36,951 nt of DNA, taken from contig JAKOND010000042.1 in NCBI GenBank assembly GCA_022702125.1, positions 1 through 36,951 of the forward strand. The letters are read 5' to 3'. This document shows, piece after piece, positions 28,640 through 36,951 of the stretch (its first letter is position 1; every line of letters starts with the position of its first letter). The notes under the pieces are model-generated. The model had not been told where the DNA came from, searched no databases, and saw only the letters and a program-made list of their open reading frames with translations. The DNA comes from Burkholderiaceae bacterium. Lineage in GTDB: Bacteria > Pseudomonadota > Gammaproteobacteria > Burkholderiales > Burkholderiaceae_C. The translations under genes and the position numbers were made by a program.

Positions 28640-28846
28640 TCAGCCGGTGCGGCGGCCCTTGCGGTCGCGCTTTTCCTGCGCGCGGCGCACCTGCCGGCTC
28701 GGGGCCGGCTGCCGGGCCTGCCACCGTTGCGCACGCCTGCGGTCGATCCGCCGGCGCACCAGCCGCGCGACGACCGCGGTCACCGCCATGCTGCCCACAC
28801 CCAGGAGAACACCGCCGATACCGCCCATCGCGTCCAGGGAAATCAT
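28640..28846 (-). CDS. Small membrane protein with basic tail (unrecognised)
   Basis: 68 residues: one hydrophobic helix at about 8-28 (GGIGGVLLGVGSMAVTAVVARLV) followed by a strongly basic tail of about 38 residues rich in Arg, Gln and Lys (RRRIDRRRAQRW, RRAQEKRDRKGRRTG). No family recognised. It lies 27 bp after DUF1178 in the same direction, at the very end of the nuo-linked run, and would sit in the membrane with its tail in the cytoplasm, perhaps touching RNA or phospholipid. Only a distant GGAG precedes the ATG. Reasonable by codon pattern and position, but not certain. Confidence 0.55.
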   Translation of the reverse strand: MISLDAMGGIGGVLLGVGSMAVTAVVARLVRRRIDRRRAQRWQARQPAPSRQVRRAQEKRDRKGRRTG

Positions 28847-28873
28847 GTGCTTGCCGTCGCTCCGTCGTGGCTG

Positions 28874-29359
28874 CTACTGCAGCGTTTCCTTGAGTCCCGG
28901 CGGCACCGGCAGCACCAGGATGCCGTCGTCGAGCAGGGCCCGCGTTTCCCGCGCCGATGCCTGGCCGCGGATGCCGCGCTCGGGCGCGTCGCCGTCGTGG
29001 ATGCGCCGCGCTTCTTCGGCGAACCGCGGACCCACGTCCTCGGCCGACCGCACGGCTTCGCGCATCGCCTGCCACAGCGCGGCGGCCTGCGGTCCATGCC
29101 GCGCAACCGGGGACGCATCGGCGAGCGCCGGCACCTGCGGCGAAGCGGGGCCCGGCACCGCCGCCGCCGGGCGTTCGGAGGGCGGCGCGGCCGCCCCCAG
29201 GTTGAGGCGGGGCGCGCTCGGCATCCTGTCGACCTGCGCGTCACCGCACAGCGGACACGCCAGCAGGCCCCGGGCGCACTGGTCCTGGTAATCCTTCTCC
29301 GACGCGAACCAGCCCTCGAAGGCGTGGCCGTGCGCGCAGCGCAGATCGAAGACCCTCAT
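28874..29359 (-). CDS. DUF1178 protein
   Basis: 161 residues. The N-terminus MRVFDLRCAHGHAFEGWFAS with the later CPLCGD forms a Cys/His zinc-ribbon-like metal site, and the C-terminal half (about 80-150; ALWQAMREAVRSAEDVGPRFAEEARRIHDGDAPERGIRGQA) is the family's helical region. An Ala/Pro-rich linker (about 50-85) separates them. Function unknown. It is 17 bp after the Nudix gene and probably in the same transcript. The frame upstream of this ATG overlaps the Nudix gene and is not used. Confidence 0.88.
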   Translation of the reverse strand: MRVFDLRCAHGHAFEGWFASEKDYQDQCARGLLACPLCGDAQVDRMPSAPRLNLGAAAPPSERPAAAVPGPASPQVPALADASPVARHGPQAAALWQAMREAVRSAEDVGPRFAEEARRIHDGDAPERGIRGQASARETRALLDDGILVLPVPPGLKETLQ

Positions 29360-29376
29360 GCCGTGCCGCGCATCGT

Positions 29377-30012
29377 TCAGGACAGGCGGTCCGCGTCCTG
29401 CCAGTCCAGCGGCCAGGCGCCGGACACCAGGTTCTGCAGGAACAGCGCCGCCGACAGCGTCTTGCCGTCGGTCACCCGGCCGTCGCGGCACCAGGCCAGC
29501 AGCTCGGCCACCGGCGCGGTGAACACATCCAGGAATTCACCCGCATCCAGCGCGCGTTCGCCGAGTACGAGTTCGCGCGCGAACCAGATCTCGATGAACT
29601 CGTCGGAATATCCGATGACCGGGTGCAGCACGCCCGCGCGCGCCCACTGGCGGGCGGCGTAGCCGGTCTCCTCGCGCAGTTCGCGCTGCGCGCAGGCGAA
29701 GACCGACTCGCCCGCATCGAGCTTGCCGGCCGGGAATTCGACCATGACCCGGCCGACCGGATGGCGGTATTGCCGCTCCAGCACCACCTCGACACCGGAC
29801 GGCGTCTCCACCAGCGGCACCACCATCACCGCGCCCGGATGCAGCACCATCTCGCGCGTCGACTCGCGGCCGTCGGGCAACCGGACGGTATCGCGCACCA
29901 CCTGCAGGAAGCGGCCCTGCAGCAGGGCTTCGCGCGACAGGCGGTGTTCGACCAGATGCGCGTCGTCGGCGGACGGCGACGGCACCTGGCCGGCGGATTC
30001 GGATTCAGTCAT
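29377..30012 (-). CDS. Nudix hydrolase, ADP-ribose pyrophosphatase-like
   Basis: 211 residues. The Nudix box GX5EX7REUXEEXGU is complete at 96-118 (GKLDAGESVFACAQRELREETGY). The PAGK before the box and the downstream proline-like landmark (HPVIGYSDEFIEIWFAREL) resemble ADP-ribose/ADP-sugar pyrophosphatases (NudF group), which cut ADP-ribose to AMP and ribose 5-phosphate. Its start overlaps the DUF2818 stop by 8 bp, so it is translated from the tail of the nuo transcript. NAD(H)-linked damage or turnover products would be a fitting substrate next to complex I, but that is inference. Confidence 0.92.
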   Translation of the reverse strand: MTESESAGQVPSPSADDAHLVEHRLSREALLQGRFLQVVRDTVRLPDGRESTREMVLHPGAVMVVPLVETPSGVEVVLERQYRHPVGRVMVEFPAGKLDAGESVFACAQRELREETGYAARQWARAGVLHPVIGYSDEFIEIWFARELVLGERALDAGEFLDVFTAPVAELLAWCRDGRVTDGKTLSAALFLQNLVSGAWPLDWQDADRLS

Positions 30013-30307
30013 GGCGGCGCAGCAGGTAGCGGTACACGAAACCCGGGAAGGCCAGGGTCAGGAAGAGCGAGACGGTGATGGCGTAGAACTCCCAGCCTTG
30101 CGGAGCGATCTGCCCCGCCCGCTTTTCCAGCAGCAGGCCCAGGCCGCCCGTCAGCAGGTAGCACAGCCCCAGTTCGGCCAGGCGCACGCCCAGCGATTTG
30201 CGGCCGGCCACCGGCAGCACGCCCATCACCTTGCGCGTGAAGAACGGCAGATTGGCCGCGACGAGCGCCGCCACGAGCACGATCCAGACGGAAACGGTAT
30301 CGGACAT
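30005..30307 (-). CDS. DUF2818 membrane protein
   Basis: 100 residues, three predicted membrane helices (about 5-22, 42-60, 75-93), with the last ending in a basic YRYLLRRHD tail. DUF2818 is a small betaproteobacterial family that lies directly after nuoN, as here (69-bp gap), and has no proven function. Conserved placement suggests an assembly or accessory role for complex I. Confidence 0.85.
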   Translation of the reverse strand: MSDTVSVWIVLVAALVAANLPFFTRKVMGVLPVAGRKSLGVRLAELGLCYLLTGGLGLLLEKRAGQIAPQGWEFYAITVSLFLTLAFPGFVYRYLLRRHD

Positions 30308-30376
30308 GCCCCCGGCCCGGCGCTAGGACGCCAACGCGCGGCGGGCGGATGCCGGAAGCGTCCGCCGCGCCACGGA

Positions 30377-31879
30377 TCAGTTGCCCAGGGTGCGCACCAT
30401 GGCCTGGGCGCACAGCGCCATCAGGCCGCCCGGCACGATGCCCAGCACCAGCACCAGGGCGCCGTTGATCGTCAGCACGAAGCGCACGTCGGCGCCGCCT
30501 TCGATCTTGGCCTGGCTGGTCGGCGCATCGAAATACATGACCTTGGTGACGCGCAGGTAGTAGAAGGCGCCGATCAGCGACATCACCACCGCGAAGACCG
30601 CCAGGCCGGTGTAGACCGTCAGGCCCGAGGACACCAGCGCCTGCAGCACCGCCAGCTTGCCGTAGAAACCGACCGTCGGCGGCAGGCCGGCCATCGACAG
30701 CATGCAGATCGCCATCACGGCGGCGTAGAGCGGGCTGCGCTGGTTGAGCCCGGCCAGGTCGGAGATCTGCTCGCTCTCGAAGCCTTCGCGCGACAGCAGC
30801 ATGATCACGCCGAAGGACGCGAGCGTGGTCAGCACGTAGGTCACGGCGTAGAACATCGCCGAGCTGTAGGCGTTGTAGGTTCCGGCGGCATCGCCGTTCA
30901 CCACGCCCGACATCAGGCCGATGAGCACGAAGCCCATGTGGGAAATCGTCGAGTACGCCAGCATGCGCTTGAGGTTGGTCTGCGCGATGGCGGCCAGGTT
31001 GCCCACCAGCAGCGACGCCACCACCAGCACCGCCAGCATCTGCTGCCAGTCGAAGGCCAGCGGCAGCAGGCCTTCGACCAGCAGGCGGATCACGATGGCG
31101 AAGGCCGCGAGCTTGGGCGCGCCGCCGACGATCAGGGTCACCGCCGTGGGCGCGCCCTGGTAGACATCCGGGATCCACATGTGGAACGGCGCGGCACCGA
31201 GCTTGAAGGCCAGGCCGGCCACGATGAACACCAGGCCGAAGACCAGCACCTGGTGGTTGAGCGGCACGCCGCCGGCGGCCGGATCGACCGCGTTGAAGAC
31301 CTGGGTGATGTCGAGCGTGCCGGTCGCGCCGTAGAGCATCGACAGGCCGTAGAGCAGGAAGCCGCTGGACATGGCGCCCAGCACGAAATACTTCATCGCC
31401 GCCTCGGTCGCGACGCCGTCGTCCCGGCGCAGCGCGACCAGCGCGTAGCTCGACAGGGTCAGCAGTTCCAGGCCCAGGTAGATCACCAGGAAGTTGTTGC
31501 CCGAGATCATGATGTTCATGCCCAGCAGCGCGAACAGCGACAGCGTGAACAGCTCGCCGCCGCGGGTGGACATGTCGCGCGACGCCGCGTAGGGACGGCC
31601 GTAGACCAGGGTGACGATCACCGCGATCGCGGAGAAGCACTTGAGCCAGTTGCCCATGGCGTCGCTGACCACCATGTTGCCGAAGCCGTAGACGGTGTCG
31701 CCCGCGGCCGCGTGGCTGCCGTACAGGTAGGCGACGACGGCCAGGGTGCCCACCGTCAGGACATAGGTCAGGTTGCGCCGCGCATCGGTGGCCTGCAGGT
31801 CCACCAGCGCGATGATGCAGGCCATGGCCAGCAGCAGCACGTCCGGGTACACGGCGAACCAGCTGTATGTGTCAATCAT
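30377..31879 (-). CDS. nuoN: NADH-quinone oxidoreductase subunit N
   Basis: 500 residues. Antiporter-like membrane subunit of complex I, one of the three proton-pumping ones. Charged residues of the transport path are present: Glu138 ([13 protein letters not shown]), Lys226 ([14 protein letters not shown]) and Lys256 (GGAPKLAAF). The conserved [16 protein letters not shown] follows. 25 bp after nuoM; last nuo gene, as usual. The stop is at 30377. Confidence 0.97.
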   Translation of the reverse strand: MIDTYSWFAVYPDVLLLAMACIIALVDLQATDARRNLTYVLTVGTLAVVAYLYGSHAAAGDTVYGFGNMVVSDAMGNWLKCFSAIAVIVTLVYGRPYAASRDMSTRGGELFTLSLFALLGMNIMISGNNFLVIYLGLELLTLSSYALVALRRDDGVATEAAMKYFVLGAMSSGFLLYGLSMLYGATGTLDITQVFNAVDPAAGGVPLNHQVLVFGLVFIVAGLAFKLGAAPFHMWIPDVYQGAPTAVTLIVGGAPKLAAFAIVIRLLVEGLLPLAFDWQQMLAVLVVASLLVGNLAAIAQTNLKRMLAYSTISHMGFVLIGLMSGVVNGDAAGTYNAYSSAMFYAVTYVLTTLASFGVIMLLSREGFESEQISDLAGLNQRSPLYAAVMAICMLSMAGLPPTVGFYGKLAVLQALVSSGLTVYTGLAVFAVVMSLIGAFYYLRVTKVMYFDAPTSQAKIEGGADVRFVLTINGALVLVLGIVPGGLMALCAQAMVRTLGN

Positions 31880-31904
31880 CTCGGAATCTCTCGGGGGTGT
31901 AGGG

Positions 31905-33377
31905 TCAGCGCAGCTTGCTCTGGGCCACGTGGCGCAGCAGGTCGGCGACCGATGCGTCCATCACGTCGGTGAACGGCTTGGGGTAGATGCCCATGTAGAG
32001 CACCGCCACCGCCAGCACGGCCATGACCAGGAACTCGCGGCTGCCGATGTCGATCAGCTTGCGCACGTTGTCGTTGGCGACCGCGCCCAGGTAGACGCGC
32101 TTGAACATCCACAGCGTGTACGAGGCGCCGAAGATCAGCGCGGTCGCCGCCGCCAAGCCGATCCAGAAATCGTGCTGCACGGCGGCCAGGATCACCATCC
32201 ATTCGCCGACGAAACCGGCGGTGCCCGGCAGGCCGCAGTTCGCCATCGCGAACAGCAGAACGAAGGCGGTGAAGCGCGGCATGGTGTTGACCACGCCGCC
32301 ATAGGCGCCGATCTCGCGGGAATGCACCCGGTCGTACAGCACGCCGATCGAGAGGAACATCGCGGCGGACACGAAGCCGTGGGCGATCATCTGCACGATG
32401 CCGCCGGAGACGCCGAGGTCGTTGAAGATGAAGAAGCCCAGCGTCACGAAGCCCATGTGCGCCACCGACGAGTACGCCACCAGCTTCTTCATGTCCTTCT
32501 GCACCAGCGCCACCAGGCCGACGTAGATCACCGCCACCAGCGACAGGCCGACCATCAGCCAGGCCCATTCGCGCGATGCGTCGGGCGCGATCGGCATCGA
32601 GAAACGCAGGAAACCGTAGGCGCCCAGCTTCAGCATGATCGCCGCCAGCACCGCCGAGCCGCCGGTCGGCGCCTCGACGTGCACGTCGGGCAGCCAGGTG
32701 TGCACCGGCCACATCGGGACCTTCACCGCGAAGGCGGCGAAGAAGGCGAAGAACAGCAGGGTCTGCGCGGTCGAGGACAGCGGCAGGCGGTGCCAGGTGG
32801 CGATGTCGAAGCTGCCGCCGGAATGCACGTACAGGTAGATGAAGGCCACCAGCGTGAGCAGCGAGCCCAGCAGCGTGTACAGGAAGAACTTGAAGGCCGC
32901 GTAGATGCGGTTCTTGCCGCCCCAGATCCCGATGATCAGGTACATCGGGATCAGCGTGGCCTCGAAGAACACGTAGAACAGCATGCCGTCGAGCGCGCTG
33001 AAGACACCCACCATCAGACCCGACAGGATCAAGAACGCGCCCATGTACTGGTTGACGCGGTCGCTGACTTCCCAGCTCGCGACGACGACGATCACCGTGA
33101 TGAAGGCGGTCAGCGGCACGAACCAGAAGGAGATGCCGTCCACGCCCAGGTGGTAGTGGATGTTGAAGCGCTGCACCCACTCGTAGCGTTCGACGAACTG
33201 CATCGCCGCCGATCCGACCTCGAACCCGGTGTAGAGGGGCAACGTCACCGCCAGCCCGGCCAGCGCGCCGATCAGCGCCAGCCAGCGCACCAGCGGCGCG
33301 TGCTGCGGTTTACCCAATGCCAGCAGCACGGCGCCGAAGGCGATCGGCGTCCAGATGGCAAGACTCAGCAATCCCAT
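31905..33377 (-). CDS. nuoM: NADH-quinone oxidoreductase subunit M
   Basis: 490 residues. Antiporter-like proton-pumping subunit. Glu139 ([14 protein letters not shown]), Lys219 ([17 protein letters not shown]) and Lys250 ([11 protein letters not shown]) are at the positions of E. coli Glu144, Lys234 and Lys265. Signature [15 protein letters not shown] near residue 78. 18 bp after nuoL on the same strand. Confidence 0.97.
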   Translation of the reverse strand: MGLLSLAIWTPIAFGAVLLALGKPQHAPLVRWLALIGALAGLAVTLPLYTGFEVGSAAMQFVERYEWVQRFNIHYHLGVDGISFWFVPLTAFITVIVVVASWEVSDRVNQYMGAFLILSGLMVGVFSALDGMLFYVFFEATLIPMYLIIGIWGGKNRIYAAFKFFLYTLLGSLLTLVAFIYLYVHSGGSFDIATWHRLPLSSTAQTLLFFAFFAAFAVKVPMWPVHTWLPDVHVEAPTGGSAVLAAIMLKLGAYGFLRFSMPIAPDASREWAWLMVGLSLVAVIYVGLVALVQKDMKKLVAYSSVAHMGFVTLGFFIFNDLGVSGGIVQMIAHGFVSAAMFLSIGVLYDRVHSREIGAYGGVVNTMPRFTAFVLLFAMANCGLPGTAGFVGEWMVILAAVQHDFWIGLAAATALIFGASYTLWMFKRVYLGAVANDNVRKLIDIGSREFLVMAVLAVAVLYMGIYPKPFTDVMDASVADLLRHVAQSKLR

Positions 33378-33395
33378 TTTTGTTGTTCTCCGCGT

Positions 33396-35504
33396 TTACC
33401 TGGCCAGCCAGACGAAATAGGTCATCAGGGCGAACACCCCCACGATCATCACCAGCGCATAGTGGAAGATGTAGCCCGACTGCGCGCGGCGCACGACCGA
33501 CGCGATATGGCCGATCAGCTTCCAGGAGCCGTTGACCACGGCGCCGTCGATCAGCGCCTGGTCGCCGCCCTTCCAGAGGCCGGTGCCCAGCAGGCGGGCG
33601 CCGCGGGCCACGATGTTCTCGTTGATCCAGTCGAGGTAGTACTTGTTCTCGAGCAGGCGGTAGATGGGGCCGCATGCGCGCTTGATCGCAGCCGGCACGG
33701 CCGGGTTGATCATGTACATGTACCAGGACAGCACCACGCCTGCGATCGCCAGCCACAGGGGCGCGGTGGTGATGGAATGCAACGCCATCGCCATCGGGCC
33801 GTGGAAGGCCTCGGTCAGTTCGGTCATCACCGGATGGCGGGCCGCGTCCACGAAGATGACATCGCGGAAGAAGTCGCCGTGCAGCATCGGCGTGATGGTG
33901 AACCAGCCGATCAGCACCGACGGGATCGCCAGCAGCACCAGCGGCACCGTCACCACCCAGGGCGACTCGTGCGGTTTGGCATCGTGGTGGTCGTGGCCGT
34001 GGCCGTGGTGATCGTCGTGGCCGTGGTGCGTGCCGTGCGGCACCGCGCCATCGCCGTGGTCGTGCGACTCGTGCGCGACGGTCGCGTGGGCGTCGCCGTG
34101 CGCATGGGCGTCGGGGTTCTGGTCGTAGCGTTCCTTGCCATGGAAGACCAGGAAGTACATCCGGAAGGAATAGAAGGCGGTCACGAAGACGCCGGCCAGC
34201 ACCGCGAAGTTCGCGAATCCGGCGGCCGGCAGCGTGCTCTCGTGCACCGCTTCGATGATGCTGTCCTTCGAATAGAACCCCGAGAAGAACGGGGTGCCGA
34301 TCAGCGCCAGAGAACCCAGCAGCGAGGTGATCCAGGTGATCGGCATGTACTTGCGCACGCCGCCCATCCAGCGGATGTCCTGGTTGTGGTGCATGCCCAT
34401 GATCACCGAACCCGCGCCGAGGAACAGCAGCGCCTTGAAGAAGGCGTGGGTCATCAGGTGGAACACCGCGACCTGGTACGCGGACACGCCGAGCGCGACG
34501 GTCATGTAGCCCAGCTGCGACAGCGTCGAATAGGCGACCACCCGCTTGATGTCGTTCTGGATGATGCCCAGGAAGCCCATGAACAGCGCCGTGATCGAGC
34601 CGATGACCAGGATGAAATTGAGCGCGGTGTCCGACAGCTCGAAGATCGGGGACATGCGCGACACCATGAAGATGCCGGCGGTCACCATCGTCGCCGCGTG
34701 GATCAGCGCCGAGATCGGCGTCGGGCCTTCCATCGAGTCCGGCAGCCACACGTGCAGCGGGAATTGCGCCGACTTGCCCATGGCGCCGATGAACAGGCAG
34801 ATCGCGATCACGGTGACGAGCATCCAGTCGGTGCCCGGGAAGCGCAGCGCGCCCAGGTCGCCGGTCTTGGCGAAGATCTCGCTGTAGTTCAGCGTGCCGG
34901 TGTAGGCGACGATCAGTCCGATGCCCAGGATGAAACCGAAGTCGCCGACCCGGTTGACCAGGAAGGCCTTCATGTTGGCGAAGGTCGCGGTCGGCTTGTT
35001 GAACCAGAAACCGATCAGCAGGTAGGACACCAGGCCCACCGCTTCCCATCCGAAGAAGAGCTGCAGCAGGTTGTTGCTCATGACCAGCATGAGCATCGAG
35101 AAGGTGAACAGCGAGATGTAGGCGAAGAAGCGGTCGTAGCCCTCGTCGTCGGCCATGTAGCCGACGGTGTAGAGGTGGACCATCAGCGAGACGAAGGTGA
35201 CGACGCACATCATCATCGCGGTCAGGCTGTCGACCAGGAAACCGACTTCCATCTTCAGGTTGCCGACGGTCATCCAGGTGTAGATGGTCTGTTCGAAGCG
35301 CGCCCCGTCCATGGCGACGCTGTACAGGGTCATCGCCGACAGCACGAAGGCGATGAACACGCCGAGGATCGTCAGCGTGTGACTGGCGCGGCGGCCCAGC
35401 ACGTTGCCGCCGAACAGCGTGCCGGGAATGCCCGCGAGCAAGGCGCCGGCGAGCGGTGCCAGCGGGATCGCCAGCAGGGTGGATGCGGAGAGGGTTGCGC
35501 TCAT
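33396..35504 (-). CDS. nuoL: NADH-quinone oxidoreductase subunit L, with histidine-rich insert
   Basis: 702 residues, longer than E. coli NuoL (613). Distal proton-pumping subunit with the long lateral amphipathic helix at its C-terminus. Key charges Glu154 (FFGWEAVGLVSYLLIG) and Lys244 (AMGKSAQFPLHVWLPDSMEGPTPISALIHAATMVTAG) are in place. The extra length comes mainly from a segment at residues 465-512 (bases 33969-34112) holding 17 His plus several Asp between two membrane helices. A second length difference is the C-terminal helix and tail (about 600-702). Confidence 0.96.
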   Translation of the reverse strand: MSATLSASTLLAIPLAPLAGALLAGIPGTLFGGNVLGRRASHTLTILGVFIAFVLSAMTLYSVAMDGARFEQTIYTWMTVGNLKMEVGFLVDSLTAMMMCVVTFVSLMVHLYTVGYMADDEGYDRFFAYISLFTFSMLMLVMSNNLLQLFFGWEAVGLVSYLLIGFWFNKPTATFANMKAFLVNRVGDFGFILGIGLIVAYTGTLNYSEIFAKTGDLGALRFPGTDWMLVTVIAICLFIGAMGKSAQFPLHVWLPDSMEGPTPISALIHAATMVTAGIFMVSRMSPIFELSDTALNFILVIGSITALFMGFLGIIQNDIKRVVAYSTLSQLGYMTVALGVSAYQVAVFHLMTHAFFKALLFLGAGSVIMGMHHNQDIRWMGGVRKYMPITWITSLLGSLALIGTPFFSGFYSKDSIIEAVHESTLPAAGFANFAVLAGVFVTAFYSFRMYFLVFHGKERYDQNPDAHAHGDAHATVAHESHDHGDGAVPHGTHHGHDDHHGHGHDHHDAKPHESPWVVTVPLVLLAIPSVLIGWFTITPMLHGDFFRDVIFVDAARHPVMTELTEAFHGPMAMALHSITTAPLWLAIAGVVLSWYMYMINPAVPAAIKRACGPIYRLLENKYYLDWINENIVARGARLLGTGLWKGGDQALIDGAVVNGSWKLIGHIASVVRRAQSGYIFHYALVMIVGVFALMTYFVWLAR

Positions 35505-35541
35505 GGGTCGGTGTCCGTGTCTTCTTGTTGTCGTGCGGCGC

Positions 35542-35850
35542 TCAGCCCTTGAGCGTGTTGAGCTCGTCCACGCTGATGCTCGACTTGTTGCGGAACAGCA
35601 GCACCAGGATGGCCAGGCCGATGGCCGATTCGGCCGCGGCCACCGTCAGGATGAAGAAGACGAATACCTGGCCGTGCATGTCGCCCAGGTAGTGCGAGAA
35701 GGCCACGAAATTCATGTTGACCGCGAGCAGCATCAGCTCGATCGCCATCAGCAGCACGATCAGGTTCCGGCGGTTCAGGAAGATGCCGATGATCGACAGG
35801 GCGAACAGGATCGCGCCCAGCGAAAGGTAGTGTCCGAGGGTGAGGCTCAT
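35542..35850 (-). CDS. nuoK: NADH-quinone oxidoreductase subunit K
   Basis: 102 residues, three membrane helices. Proton-path glutamates Glu38 ([16 protein letters not shown]) and Glu74 ([13 protein letters not shown]) are present. Start overlaps the nuoJ stop by 4 bp (ATGA), indicating coupling. 37 bp before nuoL. Confidence 0.97.
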   Translation of the reverse strand: MSLTLGHYLSLGAILFALSIIGIFLNRRNLIVLLMAIELMLLAVNMNFVAFSHYLGDMHGQVFVFFILTVAAAESAIGLAILVLLFRNKSSISVDELNTLKG

Positions 35851-36503
35851 GCTGTCTTCTCCGCATCGGCGGCGGTGGTCGGAGCGGCAGCCGGCTTGCT
35901 GGCCGCCATCTTCACGATGTCCAGGCGATCCCCCGCCCGCACGCGGACTTGGTCCGAGGGATCGAGGTAGCGCGAATCCTTGCGCCGGCGCAGCGTCAGC
36001 GCGATGGCGGCGATGATCGCCACCAAGAGCAGCACGGCCGCGATCTCCAGCGGGTAGAGGTATTCCGTGTAGAGCAGGACGCCCAGCTCACGGGTGTTGG
36101 AATAAGCCTGACCCGCTTGGCCGGCGACCGACGCGGCACCACGCGGCTCCACATCGCCACGGAAGCCGCCCAGCAGCACGGCCGCCATTTCCAACGCGAT
36201 CAGCACGCCGACGAAGGCCGCCAGGGGAAAGTGCTTCCAGAAGCCCTTGCGCAACGCTTCGACATCCACGTCGATCATCATCACCACGAAGAGGAACAGT
36301 ACCATCACCGCCCCCAGGTACACCAGCACCAGGGCGATGGCCAGGAATTCCGCCTGCAGCAGCAGCCAGATGGCGGAGGCTTGCGAAAACGCCAGCATCA
36401 GGTAGAGCACCGCATGCACCGGATTGCGCGCCAGGATCACGCGGGTCGATGCGAACAGCAGCACCAGCGAGAAGAAATAGAAGAAACCAGTTTTGAGGTC
36501 CAT
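35847..36503 (-). CDS. nuoJ: NADH-quinone oxidoreductase subunit J
   Basis: 218 residues with five membrane helices (first [19 protein letters not shown], third with the conserved [15 protein letters not shown]). The C-terminal 40 residues are a hydrophilic Ala/Lys-rich tail, longer than in E. coli. ATG 36501-36503 begins the family's N-terminus; the upstream frame runs into the nuoI gap. 67 bp after nuoI. Confidence 0.96.
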   Translation of the reverse strand: MDLKTGFFYFFSLVLLFASTRVILARNPVHAVLYLMLAFSQASAIWLLLQAEFLAIALVLVYLGAVMVLFLFVVMMIDVDVEALRKGFWKHFPLAAFVGVLIALEMAAVLLGGFRGDVEPRGAASVAGQAGQAYSNTRELGVLLYTEYLYPLEIAAVLLLVAIIAAIALTLRRRKDSRYLDPSDQVRVRAGDRLDIVKMAASKPAAAPTTAADAEKTA

Positions 36504-36570
36504 GGATCGAATCTTTGGGTATGAACCGGCCGCCGGATACCCGGCGACGCAGCCCGGTCGTACACAGACC

Positions 36571-36951
36571 TCAGCGGTACTTGGCGTCGGCGGCCTTGCT
36601 GGCCGAGATTTCCGCCTCGTAGCGGTCACCGACCGCCAGCAGCATGTCCTTGGTGAAGTACAGGTCGCCGCGCTTCTCGCCGTGGTATTCCAGGATGTGC
36701 GTCTCCACGATGGAATCGACCGGGCAGCTCTCCTCGCAGAAGCCGCAGAAGATGCACTTCGTCAAGTCGATGTCGTAGCGGGTCGTGCGGCGGCTTCCGT
36801 CGTCGCGCACGTCCGACTCGATGGTGATCGCCATCGCGGGGCACACCGCTTCGCACAGCTTGCAGGCGATGCAGCGCTCTTCGCCGTTGTCGTAACGGCG
36901 CAGCGCGTGCAGGCCCCGGAACCGGGGCGACAACGGCGTCTTCTCTTCGGG
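36571..36951 (-). CDS. nuoI: NADH-quinone oxidoreductase subunit I, 3' part (5' end outside window)
   Basis: 127 residues are visible; the frame is open to the right edge. Two CxxCxxCxxxCP motifs ([12 protein letters not shown] and [12 protein letters not shown]) bind the N6a and N6b [4Fe-4S] clusters that carry electrons towards N2 and quinone. The [10 protein letters not shown] lead-in is typical. Upstream nuo genes would continue off the right edge. Confidence 0.97.
   Translation of the reverse strand, partial: PEEKTPLSPRFRGLHALRRYDNGEERCIACKLCEAVCPAMAITIESDVRDDGSRRTTRYDIDLTKCIFCGFCEESCPVDSIVETHILEYHGEKRGDLYFTKDMLLAVGDRYEAEISASKAADAKYR

Noticed and set aside
31773-35552. 1259-codon plus-strand frame rich in His, Asp, Gln and Arg opposite nuoN-M-L
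   Set aside because: Antisense shadow of hydrophobic nuo genes; the His/Asp-rich character is the complement of Val/Met/Ala-type codons.

Overview
The window is about 37 kb of high-GC DNA with dense, mostly short-gapped genes and no insertion sequences, tRNAs, rRNAs or CRISPR arrays that I can see. Gene content and order point to a betaproteobacterium of the order Burkholderiales, most likely Comamonadaceae. The pointers are an aerobic phenylalanine/tyrosine branch beside an Lrp-type regulator, Bug-type binding proteins, ppsA divergent from its PSRP regulator, and DUF1178-Nudix-DUF2818 placed directly behind a complex I operon. The family assignment is inference from gene neighbourhood, not from a database search.

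Layout. 1-689: the 3' end of a chemoreceptor with a CheR/CheB tether. 772-3291 (minus): hppD-phhB-phhA, converting phenylalanine to tyrosine and 4-hydroxyphenylpyruvate to homogentisate, divergent from an Lrp/AsnC regulator (3401-3880). 3887-5443 (minus): a second, complete chemoreceptor with a Cache domain. 5607-9011 (minus): an HMG-CoA-lyase-like enzyme, a family III CoA-transferase and a Bug binding protein, divergent from a LysR regulator (9167-10096). 10145-13932: a secreted helix-hairpin-helix protein, a cardiolipin-synthase-like phospholipase D protein with a possible coupled leader peptide, a DedA protein, an HxlR regulator and an FKBP prolyl isomerase. 14055-17502: ppsA and, divergent, the kinase/pyrophosphorylase that controls it. 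17496-18992: a LysR regulator divergent from a DUF2798 membrane protein. 19101-21335 (minus): ahpC then ahpF, with bacterioferritin divergent (21642-22121).

22209-22613: a stand-alone receiver. 22870-24840: an AcoR-type sigma-54 activator, convergent with an aldehyde dehydrogenase-DUF779 operon (24928-26942, minus). A near-consensus sigma-54 promoter lies in front of that operon. 27216-28558: cbpA-cbpM, the DnaJ-like co-chaperone and its modulator. 28640-36951 (minus): the tail of the NADH dehydrogenase operon, nuoI(partial)-J-K-L-M-N, followed by DUF2818, a Nudix hydrolase, DUF1178 and a small membrane protein.

No single cluster is a clear new system. The parts most worth following are: the sigma-54 promoter and upstream palindrome controlling aldehyde dehydrogenase-DUF779; a TTG-started 24-codon leader overlapping the cls-like gene; the lyase/CoA-transferase/Bug catabolic module of unknown substrate; several precise operator-like inverted repeats in divergent intergenic regions (hppD/lrp, LysR/DUF2798, ahpC/bfr, HxlR); and a 17-histidine insertion in NuoL.
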